From an uncultured Bacteroidia bacterium (GTDB taxonomy: Bacteria > Bacteroidota > Bacteroidia > Bacteroidales > F082): a stretch of 64,000 bases of DNA. Made by a program: the position numbers and the translations under genes. Where the stretch lies: positions 62,001-126,000 of the forward strand of contig CADCIH010000005.1 in the NCBI GenBank assembly GCA_902801465.1. Direction: 5' to 3'. Shown piece after piece: positions 54,243-61,994 of this stretch. The notes beneath the pieces are model-generated. The model was not told where the DNA came from. It searched no databases and saw only the letters and a list, made by a program, of their open reading frames with translations. Each line of letters starts with the position of its first letter. Positions within the stretch are counted from its first letter, which is position 1.

Positions 54243-55261
54243 AAAAGAAAATCTTCATAGGAATCATCGTTGTCATAGTAATGCTTGCCATTATGGCAGG
54301 CTATCAAGTTTACAACGCCGTCATGAAACCCAATGTGGCCGTTCACGGCCAAAAGGATTTCTCCTTGTTCATCCCCACGGGTGCCGACTTTGATCAAGTG
54401 AAGGATTCACTATATGGTAACGACCTTATCGTCAGCCACAAAAGTTTCGAGTGGTGGGCCGGACAAAGGGACTATACCGATGATGTGAAACCAGGACATT
54501 ATATCCTGCGCAACGGAATGAGCAACCGTCAGTTGTTAAACCTCCTTGATGGCGGGTTGCAGACTCCCGTCAAGGTGACCTTCAACAATATGCGTACTGT
54601 TGCCCAGCTGGCTGGTCGTATCGGTGAACAGATCGAGGCCGACTCTGCCGACATCGTGAACTATCTCAGTGACCCCTCCAACCTGGCTGATTTGGGCTTC
54701 AACCGACAAACCATTCCCGCCTTGTTCCTACCCAATACGTACGAATTCTATTGGAACACCAACGCGGCCCAGTTTGCTGAGAAGATGAAAAAGGAATACG
54801 AGAAATTTTGGAACGGTGAGCGGCTTGAGAAAGCCAAGAACATCGCCCTCTCTCCTGTCCAGGTAAGCATTTTGGCCTCCATCGTCGACAAGGAGACCAA
54901 CAAAACCGACGAGATGCCTAGAATCGCCGGGGTGTATCTCAACAGGCTTAGAAACGGATGGTTGCTTCAAGCCGACCCTACCCTGGTGTTTGCCGTAGGC
55001 GACTTCAACCTGAAACGGGTACTCAACATCCACAAGGAAGTTGAGTCTCCATACAATACCTACAAGTATCCAGGGCTGCCTCCTGGACCAATCTGCATTC
55101 CTTCATTGGCATCAATTAATGCGGTTTTGAATGCGGAGAAACACAATTATTATTATTTTTGCGCAAAAGATGACTTCTCGGGATATCATGTGTTTGCGAA
55201 AACGCTGACGGAACATAATAGGAATGCGCAGAGGTATCAGAGAGAGTTGGGGAGGAGATAA
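54239..55261 (+). CDS. mltG: Endolytic murein transglycosylase MltG
   Basis: MltG cuts nascent peptidoglycan strands and sets glycan chain length. The 340-residue protein has a single N-terminal membrane span (residues 5-25), a LysM-like region near 40-110, and the YceG catalytic domain with the active Glu in SILASIVDKETNKTDEM near 220 and the conserved PYNTYKYPGLPPGPICIP near 275. It overlaps the GNAT gene (ATGA), and its stop codon begins a heptad array that ends at the start of the next gene. Confidence 0.93.
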   Translation: MKKKIFIGIIVVIVMLAIMAGYQVYNAVMKPNVAVHGQKDFSLFIPTGADFDQVKDSLYGNDLIVSHKSFEWWAGQRDYTDDVKPGHYILRNGMSNRQLLNLLDGGLQTPVKVTFNNMRTVAQLAGRIGEQIEADSADIVNYLSDPSNLADLGFNRQTIPALFLPNTYEFYWNTNAAQFAEKMKKEYEKFWNGERLEKAKNIALSPVQVSILASIVDKETNKTDEMPRIAGVYLNRLRNGWLLQADPTLVFAVGDFNLKRVLNIHKEVESPYNTYKYPGLPPGPICIPSLASINAVLNAEKHNYYYFCAKDDFSGYHVFAKTLTEHNRNAQRYQRELGRR

Positions 55262-55305
55262 AAGTTAAGAGATAAAAGATAAAAGTTAAAAGTTAAAAGA
55301 TGAAA
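55257..55305. repeat. Heptad array between mltG and the manB fusion gene
   Basis: Seven 7-base units of the GATAAAA or GTTAAAA type run from 55257 to 55305 with no break. The mltG stop (55259-55261) is in the first unit and the next gene's ATG (55300-55302) is in the last, so the array fills the whole intergenic region. Confidence 0.9.
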
Positions 55306-57036
55306 GCATTTAAAGCGTATGACATCAGAGGGGAATGGGGCACCGACTTGAATGAGGAGATTGCCTATCGCATCGGTTATTTCCTTCATAGGATTCTGGA
55401 TGTTGACACTGTCCTGGTGGGTCGCGACATGAGGCTCTCGTCGGATGCCATGTTCGAAAACCTCACACGGGGTATTACCGATAGTGGCGTCAACGTTGAT
55501 GAGATTGGCCTTTCCACCACCCCGATGGTCTATTGGAGCACCGCCAAATATGGATACGATGCCTCGGTGATGATCACCGCCTCACACAACCCCAAGAACC
55601 ACAATGGACTGAAGATATCCAAAACCAACGCCCTTCCAGTGGGGTACGACACGGGGCTGAACCGTCTCGAAGCCTTTGTGGAAAGCGACGAACCCTGCGT
55701 TCCTGTTGCCAAAAAAGGCATCATCCGCCATAAAGAAGTAAAAGACGACTATCTGAAGTTTCAACTCGGCTATGTGGGTGACCTTTCCAACCTCAACATC
55801 GCGGTGGACTGCAGCAGTGGCATGTCGTCGCTGTTTGTCCATCAGCTCATCGGCAACGCCCATTACATCAACGATACGCTTGATGGTAACTTCCCCAGCC
55901 ATGAGCCCAATCCGCTCGAGGCCGTCAGCCAGGAACAGATCAAGGCACTGGTCAAAAAGGAAGGATGCGACATCGGGTTGCTGTTTGACGGTGATGCCGA
56001 CCGTATCACCTTCATCGACGAGCTGGGTAACTTCATATCGCCTGACTTGATGATCGCATTTCTAGGCAACTATTTTCTCGGTGAACGTCATGAGAAAGGC
56101 ATCGTGCTGCAAGACATCCGCAGCTCGCGTGCCATCCAAGAATACCTTAACCGCTACCAAGCCAAGGTGGAGACCTGGCGTGTGGGCCGTGCTTACGCCG
56201 CGTTGAAACTGCGTGAACTCGACGGTGTGTATGGTGGCGAGTTGGCCGGACACTATTATTTCCGCGACTTCTATTATTCCGACTCTGCCCTGTTGGCCGC
56301 CTCCATCGTGCTGCGCCTGCTGGCCGAGTTCAAGCGTCAAGGCCGCACCATGAGCTCCATTGTCAAGGAGATCTCCCAGTATCAGAACTCCGGTGAGATC
56401 AACTTCAAACTTGAACGCAAGCAGGAAGCCATGGATGCCGTGCGCGACCATTACACCGCCATCGAGAAGCCTGAACGTTACCTCGATTTCGACGGCTACC
56501 GGCTCGACTATCCTGACTGGTGGTTCAACATCAGGCCTTCCAATACCGAGCCATACCTTCGTTTCCTTGCCGAGGCCAAGGATGAGCATAGACTGAAAGA
56601 CGTGATTAAGAAGGTGACCGATATCGTCAAGACGTTCGCTTGCCTGTTGCTGTTCTGTGTCCTCTTTGCCGGATGCGGCCAAAACATCGAAAAATCGCGC
56701 ATACACTTCGACCGTGGGCTGGAACTGATGTACACCACAGCCTATTCCGCCAAAGCAGAGGAAGAGTTCACACTGGCCATCAAATACGACGAAAGCAACC
56801 CTGAGGCTTATTACTATCGCGGCTGCACCAAGTTCAACCAAGGCAAGTTCGACAGTGCCATCCTCGACTTTGAGAAGGCCATTGAACTCCGTCCAGGCTA
56901 TCAGGAAGCAGAGTTTTCCTTGGGCAGGATTTATTTCATCAAAAACGATTACGACATGGCGTGTTTCTACTACCGTTCCGCCCAGCTTCACGGACGGGAG
57001 AACATGGACGACTATGTCAAGTCGTGTCCCGAATAA
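55300..57036 (+). CDS. Phosphomannomutase/phosphoglucomutase fused in frame to a TPR lipoprotein
   Basis: Residues 1-445 are a complete alpha-D-phosphohexomutase: active Ser in MITASHNPKNHNGLKIS near 95, metal loop LLFDGDADRITF near 229, sugar-binding GGELAGHYYF near 314, and phosphate-binding RPSNTEPYLRF near 415. From about 439 the frame continues into what looks like a second protein: a hydrophobic stretch and lipobox (LFAGC, Cys459), then three TPR-like repeats (EAYYYRGCTKFNQGKFDSAI). A membrane segment in the middle of a cytoplasmic enzyme is odd. Either a stop was lost between two genes, or an in-frame GTG at 56602 or 56614 starts the lipoprotein separately. glmM follows after 23 bases. 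Confidence 0.85.
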   Translation: MKAFKAYDIRGEWGTDLNEEIAYRIGYFLHRILDVDTVLVGRDMRLSSDAMFENLTRGITDSGVNVDEIGLSTTPMVYWSTAKYGYDASVMITASHNPKNHNGLKISKTNALPVGYDTGLNRLEAFVESDEPCVPVAKKGIIRHKEVKDDYLKFQLGYVGDLSNLNIAVDCSSGMSSLFVHQLIGNAHYINDTLDGNFPSHEPNPLEAVSQEQIKALVKKEGCDIGLLFDGDADRITFIDELGNFISPDLMIAFLGNYFLGERHEKGIVLQDIRSSRAIQEYLNRYQAKVETWRVGRAYAALKLRELDGVYGGELAGHYYFRDFYYSDSALLAASIVLRLLAEFKRQGRTMSSIVKEISQYQNSGEINFKLERKQEAMDAVRDHYTAIEKPERYLDFDGYRLDYPDWWFNIRPSNTEPYLRFLAEAKDEHRLKDVIKKVTDIVKTFACLLLFCVLFAGCGQNIEKSRIHFDRGLELMYTTAYSAKAEEEFTLAIKYDESNPEAYYYRGCTKFNQGKFDSAILDFEKAIELRPGYQEAEFSLGRIYFIKNDYDMACFYYRSAQLHGRENMDDYVKSCPE

Positions 57037-57059
57037 TCAACTAATAAAGATAAAGAAAT

Positions 57060-58442
57060 ATGACACTCATCAAATCCATTTCCGGTATCCGCGGCACCAT
57101 CGGTGGTGTTCCCGGTGACAACCTCACTCCTATCGACATGGTGAAGTTCACAGCGGCTTTTGTGAAATTTGTCCAACGCAAGGGCATCCAGCGTCCCCGT
57201 ATCGTGGTAGGACGCGACGCACGCATGTCGGGCTTTTTTGTGAACCAAGTGGTATGCGGCACCTTGCAGGCCATGGGCGCCGATGTGCTCGACATCGGCC
57301 TGAGCACCACTCCTACCACTGAAATCGCCGTCACGGGACTGAAAGCCGATGCCGGCATCATCCTCACCGCGAGCCACAATCCGGCACAATGGAATGCCTT
57401 AAAGCTCCTCAATGAGAAGGGCGAGTTCATCTCCGCCGCTGAAGGCGCTTGGCTGCTCGACGTGGCCGCCAAGGACGAGTTCGAGTTCGTCACTATCGAC
57501 AAGATTGGTGGTTACCAGCAGATCGATGGATGGATGGACAAACATGTGGAGATGGTATGCCAACTGCCTCTGGTGAACAAAGAGGTGATCAAGGCCGCCC
57601 ATTTCAAGGTTGCTGTCGACGCAGTTAACAGCACTGGCGGCATCGCCATCCCGAAGATGCTCCGTGCCTTGGGCGTGGACGACATCCTGGAACTCAATTG
57701 CGAGCCTACGGGTAACTTTGCCCATACCCCCGAGCCGTTGGCACAAAACCTCACCGACATCTGCCGTTATGTGAAGGAACAAGGCTGCGACTTCGGCGTG
57801 GTGGTCGATCCCGATGTGGACCGTCTGGTATTTGTGAAGGAAGACGGCGAGCTGTTTGGCGAGGAGTACACTTTGGTGTCGGTGGCCGACTTCGTGCTAA
57901 AGCACACGCCTGGTCCGACCGTGTCGAACCTCTCCTCCACCCGTGCCCTGCGCGACGTGACACGTTCCTACGGACAGGAGTATGCCGCTGCTGCCGTGGG
58001 CGAGGTCAACGTGGTGGAGAAGATGAAGGAAGTGGGAGCCGTGATTGGCGGCGAAGGCAACGGAGGCGTCATCTATCCCGCCATCCACTATGGCCGCGAC
58101 GCTTTGGTAGGCACCGCACTGTTCCTCACCCAACTGGCCGAGAAGCGTATCAAATGCTCTGAGCTGAAGAAGACCTATCCCGCCTATTACATGTCGAAGA
58201 ACAAGATCCAGCTTACCCCCGACATGGATGTGGATGGCATCCTGGCCAAGTTTGCCGAAAAGTTCAAGGACGAGCAAGTGACTACTATCGACGGTGTGAA
58301 AATCGACTTCGAGGAAGGCTGGGTGCACCTTCGCAAGTCGAACACTGAGCCCATCATTCGCATCTATTCCGAAGGCAAGTCGGAGGCAGAGGCAGAGCGT
58401 TTTGCACAATTGATTTTGAGTTGCAAAGACATATTACAATGA
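57060..58442 (+). CDS. glmM: Phosphoglucosamine mutase
   Basis: GlmM converts glucosamine-6-phosphate to glucosamine-1-phosphate for UDP-GlcNAc and cell-wall synthesis. The 460-residue protein has the active Ser in LTASHNPAQWNALKL near 102, the metal loop VVVDPDVDRLVF near 248, the sugar loop GGEGNGGVIYP near 330, and phosphate-binding RKSNTEPIIRI near 430. It follows the manB-type fusion gene and overlaps the small basic protein gene by an ATGA. GlmM is preferred over PMM because of the GEGNGG loop and length. Confidence 0.9.
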   Translation: MTLIKSISGIRGTIGGVPGDNLTPIDMVKFTAAFVKFVQRKGIQRPRIVVGRDARMSGFFVNQVVCGTLQAMGADVLDIGLSTTPTTEIAVTGLKADAGIILTASHNPAQWNALKLLNEKGEFISAAEGAWLLDVAAKDEFEFVTIDKIGGYQQIDGWMDKHVEMVCQLPLVNKEVIKAAHFKVAVDAVNSTGGIAIPKMLRALGVDDILELNCEPTGNFAHTPEPLAQNLTDICRYVKEQGCDFGVVVDPDVDRLVFVKEDGELFGEEYTLVSVADFVLKHTPGPTVSNLSSTRALRDVTRSYGQEYAAAAVGEVNVVEKMKEVGAVIGGEGNGGVIYPAIHYGRDALVGTALFLTQLAEKRIKCSELKKTYPAYYMSKNKIQLTPDMDVDGILAKFAEKFKDEQVTTIDGVKIDFEEGWVHLRKSNTEPIIRIYSEGKSEAEAERFAQLILSCKDILQ

Positions 58443-58681
58443 AATCAAAGAAAAACAAGCGATCGCGGAGAAGCTACCAGTATCATGCGGTCACCTTCAA
58501 ACTCTCGCAGGGACAGTACCGTTCGCTGAGAAACTATTGTAAAGCCCGCAAGACTACGCCCATCAAGCTGATCAAGCGGTGTATCTCTCGGTTTATCAGT
58601 AACTATGAGTACGAGATTCCACCCGAGTTGTATGTCACCGAAAACCAGTTGGCGCTCTTTGAGGATGATCTTGGTGGCTGA
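58439..58681 (+). CDS. Small basic protein, unknown function
   Basis: The 80-residue product (starting MKSKKNKRSRRSYQYH) is very basic in its first half and acidic at the end (LALFEDDLGG). The central VTFKLSQGQYRSLRNYCKA followed by PIKLIKRCISRF could form a short strand and two helices like a ribbon-helix-helix DNA-binding fold, but this is only a guess. It is coupled to glmM by an ATGA overlap. The tRNA genes follow. Confidence 0.6.
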   Translation: MKSKKNKRSRRSYQYHAVTFKLSQGQYRSLRNYCKARKTTPIKLIKRCISRFISNYEYEIPPELYVTENQLALFEDDLGG

Positions 58682-58727
58682 TAATCAGCTTGTTGCTCTT
58701 TATTTTTAAAAAAAAGTAAAAAAATGG

Positions 58728-58757
58728 TTGCGGATACGAGTAAAAGACGTATCTTTG
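58728..58757 (+). promoter_or_regulatory. Bacteroidota-type promoter of the tRNA genes
   Basis: TTG at 58728-58730 and TATCTTTG at 58750-58757 are 19 bases apart. The mature tRNA-Ser starts 19 bases after the -7 box. Confidence 0.7.
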
Positions 58758-58776
58758 CACTCGCAATTCGCACCAC

Positions 58777-58865
58777 GGAGAGGTGGGTGAGTGGCTGAAA
58801 CCAACAGTTTGCTAAACTGTCGTATCCCGCAAGGGGTACCGGGGGTTCGAATCCCCCCTTCTCCG
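58777..58865 (+). tRNA. tRNA-Ser (GCU)
   Basis: The 89-base gene folds with acceptor GGAGAGG pairing with CTTCTCC, a D-arm, the anticodon loop TTGCTAA with anticodon GCT, the long variable arm of serine tRNAs (TATCCCGCAAGGGGTA), and the T-arm GGGGGTTCGAATCCCCC. It reads AGC and AGU codons. The terminal CCA is not fully encoded. Confidence 0.95.
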
Positions 58866-58875
58866 CAGAAAGAAA

Positions 58876-58902
58876 AAAGACGATGTTCATCGTCTTTTTT
58901 TT
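58876..58902 (+). terminator. Intrinsic terminator between the two tRNA genes
   Basis: AAGACGAT pairs exactly with ATCGTCTT around GTTC, with a run of eight T after the stem. It ends at the base before tRNA-Pro, so the second tRNA depends on read-through, RNA processing or an unseen promoter. Confidence 0.8.
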
Positions 58903-58976
58903 CGGGGTATGGCGCAGTTGGCTAGCGCACCTGCTTTGGGAGCAGGGGGTCGAAGGTTCAAGTCCTTTTGCCCCGA
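58903..58976 (+). tRNA. tRNA-Pro (UGG)
   Basis: The 74-base gene has the acceptor CGGGGTA pairing with TGCCCCG, D-arm GCGCAGTTGGCTAGCGC, anticodon stem CCTGC/GCAGG around TTTGGGA with anticodon TGG, and T-arm AAGGTTCAAGTCCTT. It reads CCA and, by wobble, other proline codons. CCA is not encoded. It starts directly after a terminator for tRNA-Ser. Confidence 0.95.
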
Positions 58977-58986
58977 CGGTTGAGCA

Positions 58987-59895
58987 TCAAGGAGTTACAA
59001 TAGGTTGTGACTCCTTTTTTGGTTCTACATGAACCACTACATGGGTTTCCTCTCCATATTGTTTTCGGAGCAAGTCCTCCACTTCCGAGGCCTTGTCATG
59101 GGCTTCTCTCAAACTGATCTCCCCATCCATCAAGATATGCATTTCGATGGCATAGTGGTTTCCGATCCTTCGTGTGCGAAGGTCGTGTGGCTCGGTTACG
59201 CCGGGTACCGATGCGGCCAATTGTAGAATCTTCTCCTCTACCTCTTCGGGCAGCGACTGTTCCATCAGGTCGCCGATACCGTCCTTAAGCAGGTCGAACG
59301 ACACCTTGACCAAGAAGGCACCCACCACCACCGAGGCGATTGGGTCGAGGATGGTCCATCGCTCCCCGAAATAGATGGCGCCTCCGATTCCAATGGCGGT
59401 GCCAACGGACGAGAGGGCGTCGCTGCGATGATGCCATGCGTTGGCCTCAACCGCCTTCGAGTTCAGTTTCTTCGCCATGACGATGGAATAGCGATAGACG
59501 GCCTCTTTGAGCACAATCGAAACGATTGCCGCCCAAAAAGCCAATTTCCCGGGTGCCTCCAACACCTCTCCATGGGCCCATGAGGCAATCTTCATAGCTC
59601 CTTTCACGATCACCCCGATGGCCACCGCCATCAGCGCAAATCCAATCACCGTCATGGCTAAGGTCTCGTATTTGCCGTGGCCGTAGTCGTGCGACTTGTC
59701 CTGGGGCTTACTGCTTATCTTGACAAAAACCAGTACGATGATGTCGGTGATAAAATCTGAAAACGAATGGATGGCATCCGCTATCATGGCCGAACTGTGT
59801 CCGATGACGCCGGCCAAGAACTTGAATATCAGTAGAATCACATTGACAAATCCACCAAAGACGGTTACCTTGTATATTTCTTTTTCCCTACTCAT
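58987..59895 (-). CDS. Cation diffusion facilitator (CDF) metal efflux transporter
   Basis: The 302-residue protein exports divalent metals such as zinc or iron by proton exchange. Six membrane spans are visible, with the metal-site residues in ADAIHSFSDFITD near residue 40 and ANAWHHRSDALSSVG near 152. The C-terminal cytoplasmic domain (about 210-290) has the dimerisation fold with HVEP near the end. Metal preference is not readable. The C-terminal coding bases also form a terminator hairpin. A TATTTTTG element lies about 45 bases upstream. Confidence 0.92.
   Translation of the reverse strand: MSREKEIYKVTVFGGFVNVILLIFKFLAGVIGHSSAMIADAIHSFSDFITDIIVLVFVKISSKPQDKSHDYGHGKYETLAMTVIGFALMAVAIGVIVKGAMKIASWAHGEVLEAPGKLAFWAAIVSIVLKEAVYRYSIVMAKKLNSKAVEANAWHHRSDALSSVGTAIGIGGAIYFGERWTILDPIASVVVGAFLVKVSFDLLKDGIGDLMEQSLPEEVEEKILQLAASVPGVTEPHDLRTRRIGNHYAIEMHILMDGEISLREAHDKASEVEDLLRKQYGEETHVVVHVEPKKESQPIVTP
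58988..59015. terminator. Bidirectional hairpin after tRNA-Pro overlapping the CDF gene end
   Basis: AAGGAGT and ACAA pair with TTGT and ACTCCTT around a short loop, with T6 after the stem on the forward strand. The hairpin includes the last codons and stop of the leftward CDF transporter gene. Confidence 0.65.
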
Positions 59896-59937
59896 TAGCT
59901 ATTTTCATTAAAAGGTGTCTTGTTTTACAATCCGAAA

Positions 59938-59945
59938 CAAAAATA
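59938..59945 (-). promoter_or_regulatory. Bacteroidota -7 element for the CDF gene
   Basis: The reverse strand reads TATTTTTG, matching TAnnTTTG, about 43 bases before the CDF start. It lies just downstream of the terminator of the preceding leftward gene. Confidence 0.5.
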
Positions 59946-59964
59946 CAAAATTTTCGAAAGAATG

Positions 59965-60026
59965 AAAAAAAGAGAACGACGGCGTAAGGAGTGCCTCGAA
60001 AAAAGGGACTCAAGGTGCCGTCGTTC
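59965..60026 (-). terminator. Intrinsic terminator after the LRR cargo gene
   Basis: On the reverse strand GAACGACGGC and GCCGTCGTTC pair exactly, enclosing a second imperfect stem, followed by CTC and a run of seven T. It ends the leftward transcript of the gene at 60069-60878. Confidence 0.8.
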
Positions 60027-60068
60027 AAAAACCCGCGATGTCCGCTCGCTAGGCCTGGAAATACACAA

Positions 60069-60878
60069 TTACTTAACCATAATTTTCTTCACCTCATTAC
60101 CAGCTTTCACAAAGTAAAAGCCTCTTGAAAGCCCTTGCAGATTAATGGTCTGCTTGTCGTCCACAAACAAGGTCTTGACGACACGCCCCATTTCGTCGGC
60201 AATAGTCACCATCCCATCGGCTTCAATGGTGAGAGATTCCGTAGCGGGATTGGGGTATATTTGCATAACGGCGGTTTCGGTCTCTCCAACGCCCACATGG
60301 CCGCAATCGTCATACAGTTGTATGCCTTGCCATTCCTCGGCAGCCTCGAAGGCTTCGATGCAGTTGCAGGGCACAACGATCTGTACATGGTCGTTGATAT
60401 CGGCAAATGCGTCATCCCAAAGGAAGAAAGGCTCGGTGGCGTGGATGTAAATGTAATCGAGCTCGTAACAATAACTGAAGGCGTTGGAGTTGATTTGTCT
60501 AATCCCCGCCGGAATATCGATGGTATTCAAAAGAGGACAATCGGCAAACGAGTGGAAACCGATGTTCACGATGTTATTGGGCAAGGTGACGCTAGTGAGG
60601 TTGATACAACCGTAGAAAGCCTCGCTGCCGATGTAGGTTACCCTAAACGACTGTCCATTGATTATTTCCGATTCTGGAATAACCACATCACCCGAGTATG
60701 TGTTTGGTTCGTCATTGTTGACAACAATCAGGATGGTCTCGCCACAACCCCCACCGGGAGCCTGTTGGGTTACTTTGCGGTAATAGATTCCGTTTACATA
60801 GTAATCGTAGGCTAAAGCGTTTTGGCAAAATATCAAGGTTGCCATGGTCAGAAGAGAAAAGATAAAAGTTCGTTTCAT
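60069..60878 (-). CDS. BspA-like leucine-rich-repeat protein with T9SS sorting domain
   Basis: The 269-residue protein has a signal peptide (ending QNALA), a region near 80-150 with BspA-type LRR units (YIGSEAFYGCINLTSVTLP and INSNAFSYCYELDYIYI), and a type IX sorting domain starting near MQIYPNPATESL and ending KKIMVK. BspA-like repeats act in surface binding in characterised proteins. This copy has only about three to four repeats. It is expected at the cell surface; the ligand is unknown. A terminator follows the gene. Confidence 0.85.
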   Translation of the reverse strand: MKRTFIFSLLTMATLIFCQNALAYDYYVNGIYYRKVTQQAPGGGCGETILIVVNNDEPNTYSGDVVIPESEIINGQSFRVTYIGSEAFYGCINLTSVTLPNNIVNIGFHSFADCPLLNTIDIPAGIRQINSNAFSYCYELDYIYIHATEPFFLWDDAFADINDHVQIVVPCNCIEAFEAAEEWQGIQLYDDCGHVGVGETETAVMQIYPNPATESLTIEADGMVTIADEMGRVVKTLFVDDKQTINLQGLSRGFYFVKAGNEVKKIMVK

Positions 60879-61041
60879 TTTTTGTATTTATTAATTGATA
60901 ATATAACCCTATTAGTTGCAAAAAATGTAAATTCATAACAGACGCAAGAAAAAAATGTCCGAAAACTTGAAAAAAACAAAAACTTTTGTTATTTTTCAGA
61001 AGTCCTTTGCAACTAAACTACCATAAAGACTATTTGAGAGA

Positions 61042-61575
61042 ATGGCTTCTTTCGAGACACACGGAGATAGCAGAAACAACCTTGCGGCAACCCCTGCCGA
61101 ATTCAACGCCTTGATACTTCGGCATAAGGCGATGATCTGGCATATCTGTTCCGACTATAGATTGGGGAATGTCTGGAGCCCGGAAGACTGTGTCCAAGAA
61201 GTGATAGCGAACCTCTGGCGAAGCATGAAGAGTTTTGAGGGACGCAGTTCGGAGAAGACATGGGTTTGGCGTGTCGCAACCAACACCATGCTGATGCTCC
61301 AACGGAAAGCCGTCAGAAGTCCACAAACGGAGTCCATCGAACTCGAAAGTGTTGATAAAAAGGACGAGTCTGTCAACGACAGTCAACAACAACTGAAACA
61401 GCTTATAGATGCGCTACCCGAAAATAGCGGTATCGTCATCCGAGCTTTCCTCGACGGGTTCTCCTACAAGGAAATCGCCCAGATGACCGGTGCCTCCGTG
61501 GGCGCTGTCGCCATGCGTATTGCGCGGCTTAAGCGGAAACTTAAATTAATGTACGAAAGGGAAAACAACTTATGA
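61042..61575 (+). CDS. ECF-type RNA polymerase sigma factor
   Basis: The 177-residue protein has sigma region 2 (FNALILRHKAMIWHIC, SPEDCVQEVIANLWRSM, KTWVWRVATN) and region 4 (YKEIAQMTGASVGAVAMRIARL). It should bring polymerase to a set of genes under envelope or stress control. It leads a rightward set and overlaps the next gene by an ATGA. No TAnnTTTG element is seen just upstream, so it may read its own promoter. The downstream gene is likely its membrane partner. Confidence 0.9.
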   Translation: MASFETHGDSRNNLAATPAEFNALILRHKAMIWHICSDYRLGNVWSPEDCVQEVIANLWRSMKSFEGRSSEKTWVWRVATNTMLMLQRKAVRSPQTESIELESVDKKDESVNDSQQQLKQLIDALPENSGIVIRAFLDGFSYKEIAQMTGASVGAVAMRIARLKRKLKLMYERENNL

Positions 61576-61979
61576 CTATGAAAAACGACATACACTCGTT
61601 GAACTCACGCTCTCAACGTGACGACTTCAATGCCCAATGGAAACGCCGCCAACAGTGGAAGGAACAAGCAGAGATGTCCGTGCCCGACGATGACACCTTT
61701 ATTAAATGGGCTGAAAAGGCACGGCAAAATGCCTCGGACGAAGAAATTAATATAACCACCTCCCCTATCCACCCGGACAGACGCTGGATACCCTACGTGG
61801 CAGCTGCCAGCGTCATCATCGGGATGAGCGTAATCGGACTGACTCGACAAGGTCAACACGAAAATTCGTTGCCTGTGGCCGAGGACATTACAGTGGAAGG
61901 CCAAACCATACACTTCATTTGCAACAATGGTTGTTCGGCCCAAGACATCATACTCTCAGCCTTCGAAGTCATTAAATAA
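61572..61979 (+). CDS. Single-span membrane protein, candidate anti-sigma factor
   Basis: The 135-residue protein has about 75 polar residues, one membrane span near 76-92 (YVAAASVIIGMSVIGL), and about 40 residues outside. This layout and the ATGA overlap with the ECF sigma gene fit an anti-sigma factor, although I see no zinc-finger anti-sigma motif. The outer part contains two Cys (CNNGCSAQ), which could form a redox-sensing pair. A second in-frame ATG at 61578 is equally possible as start. Confidence 0.6.
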   Translation: MTMKNDIHSLNSRSQRDDFNAQWKRRQQWKEQAEMSVPDDDTFIKWAEKARQNASDEEINITTSPIHPDRRWIPYVAAASVIIGMSVIGLTRQGQHENSLPVAEDITVEGQTIHFICNNGCSAQDIILSAFEVIK

Positions 61980-61994
61980 CCAAACACTAAGACG

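Noticed and set aside
58777-58976. Integration site for a mobile element at the tRNA genes
   Set aside because: No integrase, no duplicated tRNA 3' end and no change in gene content are seen next to the tRNAs.
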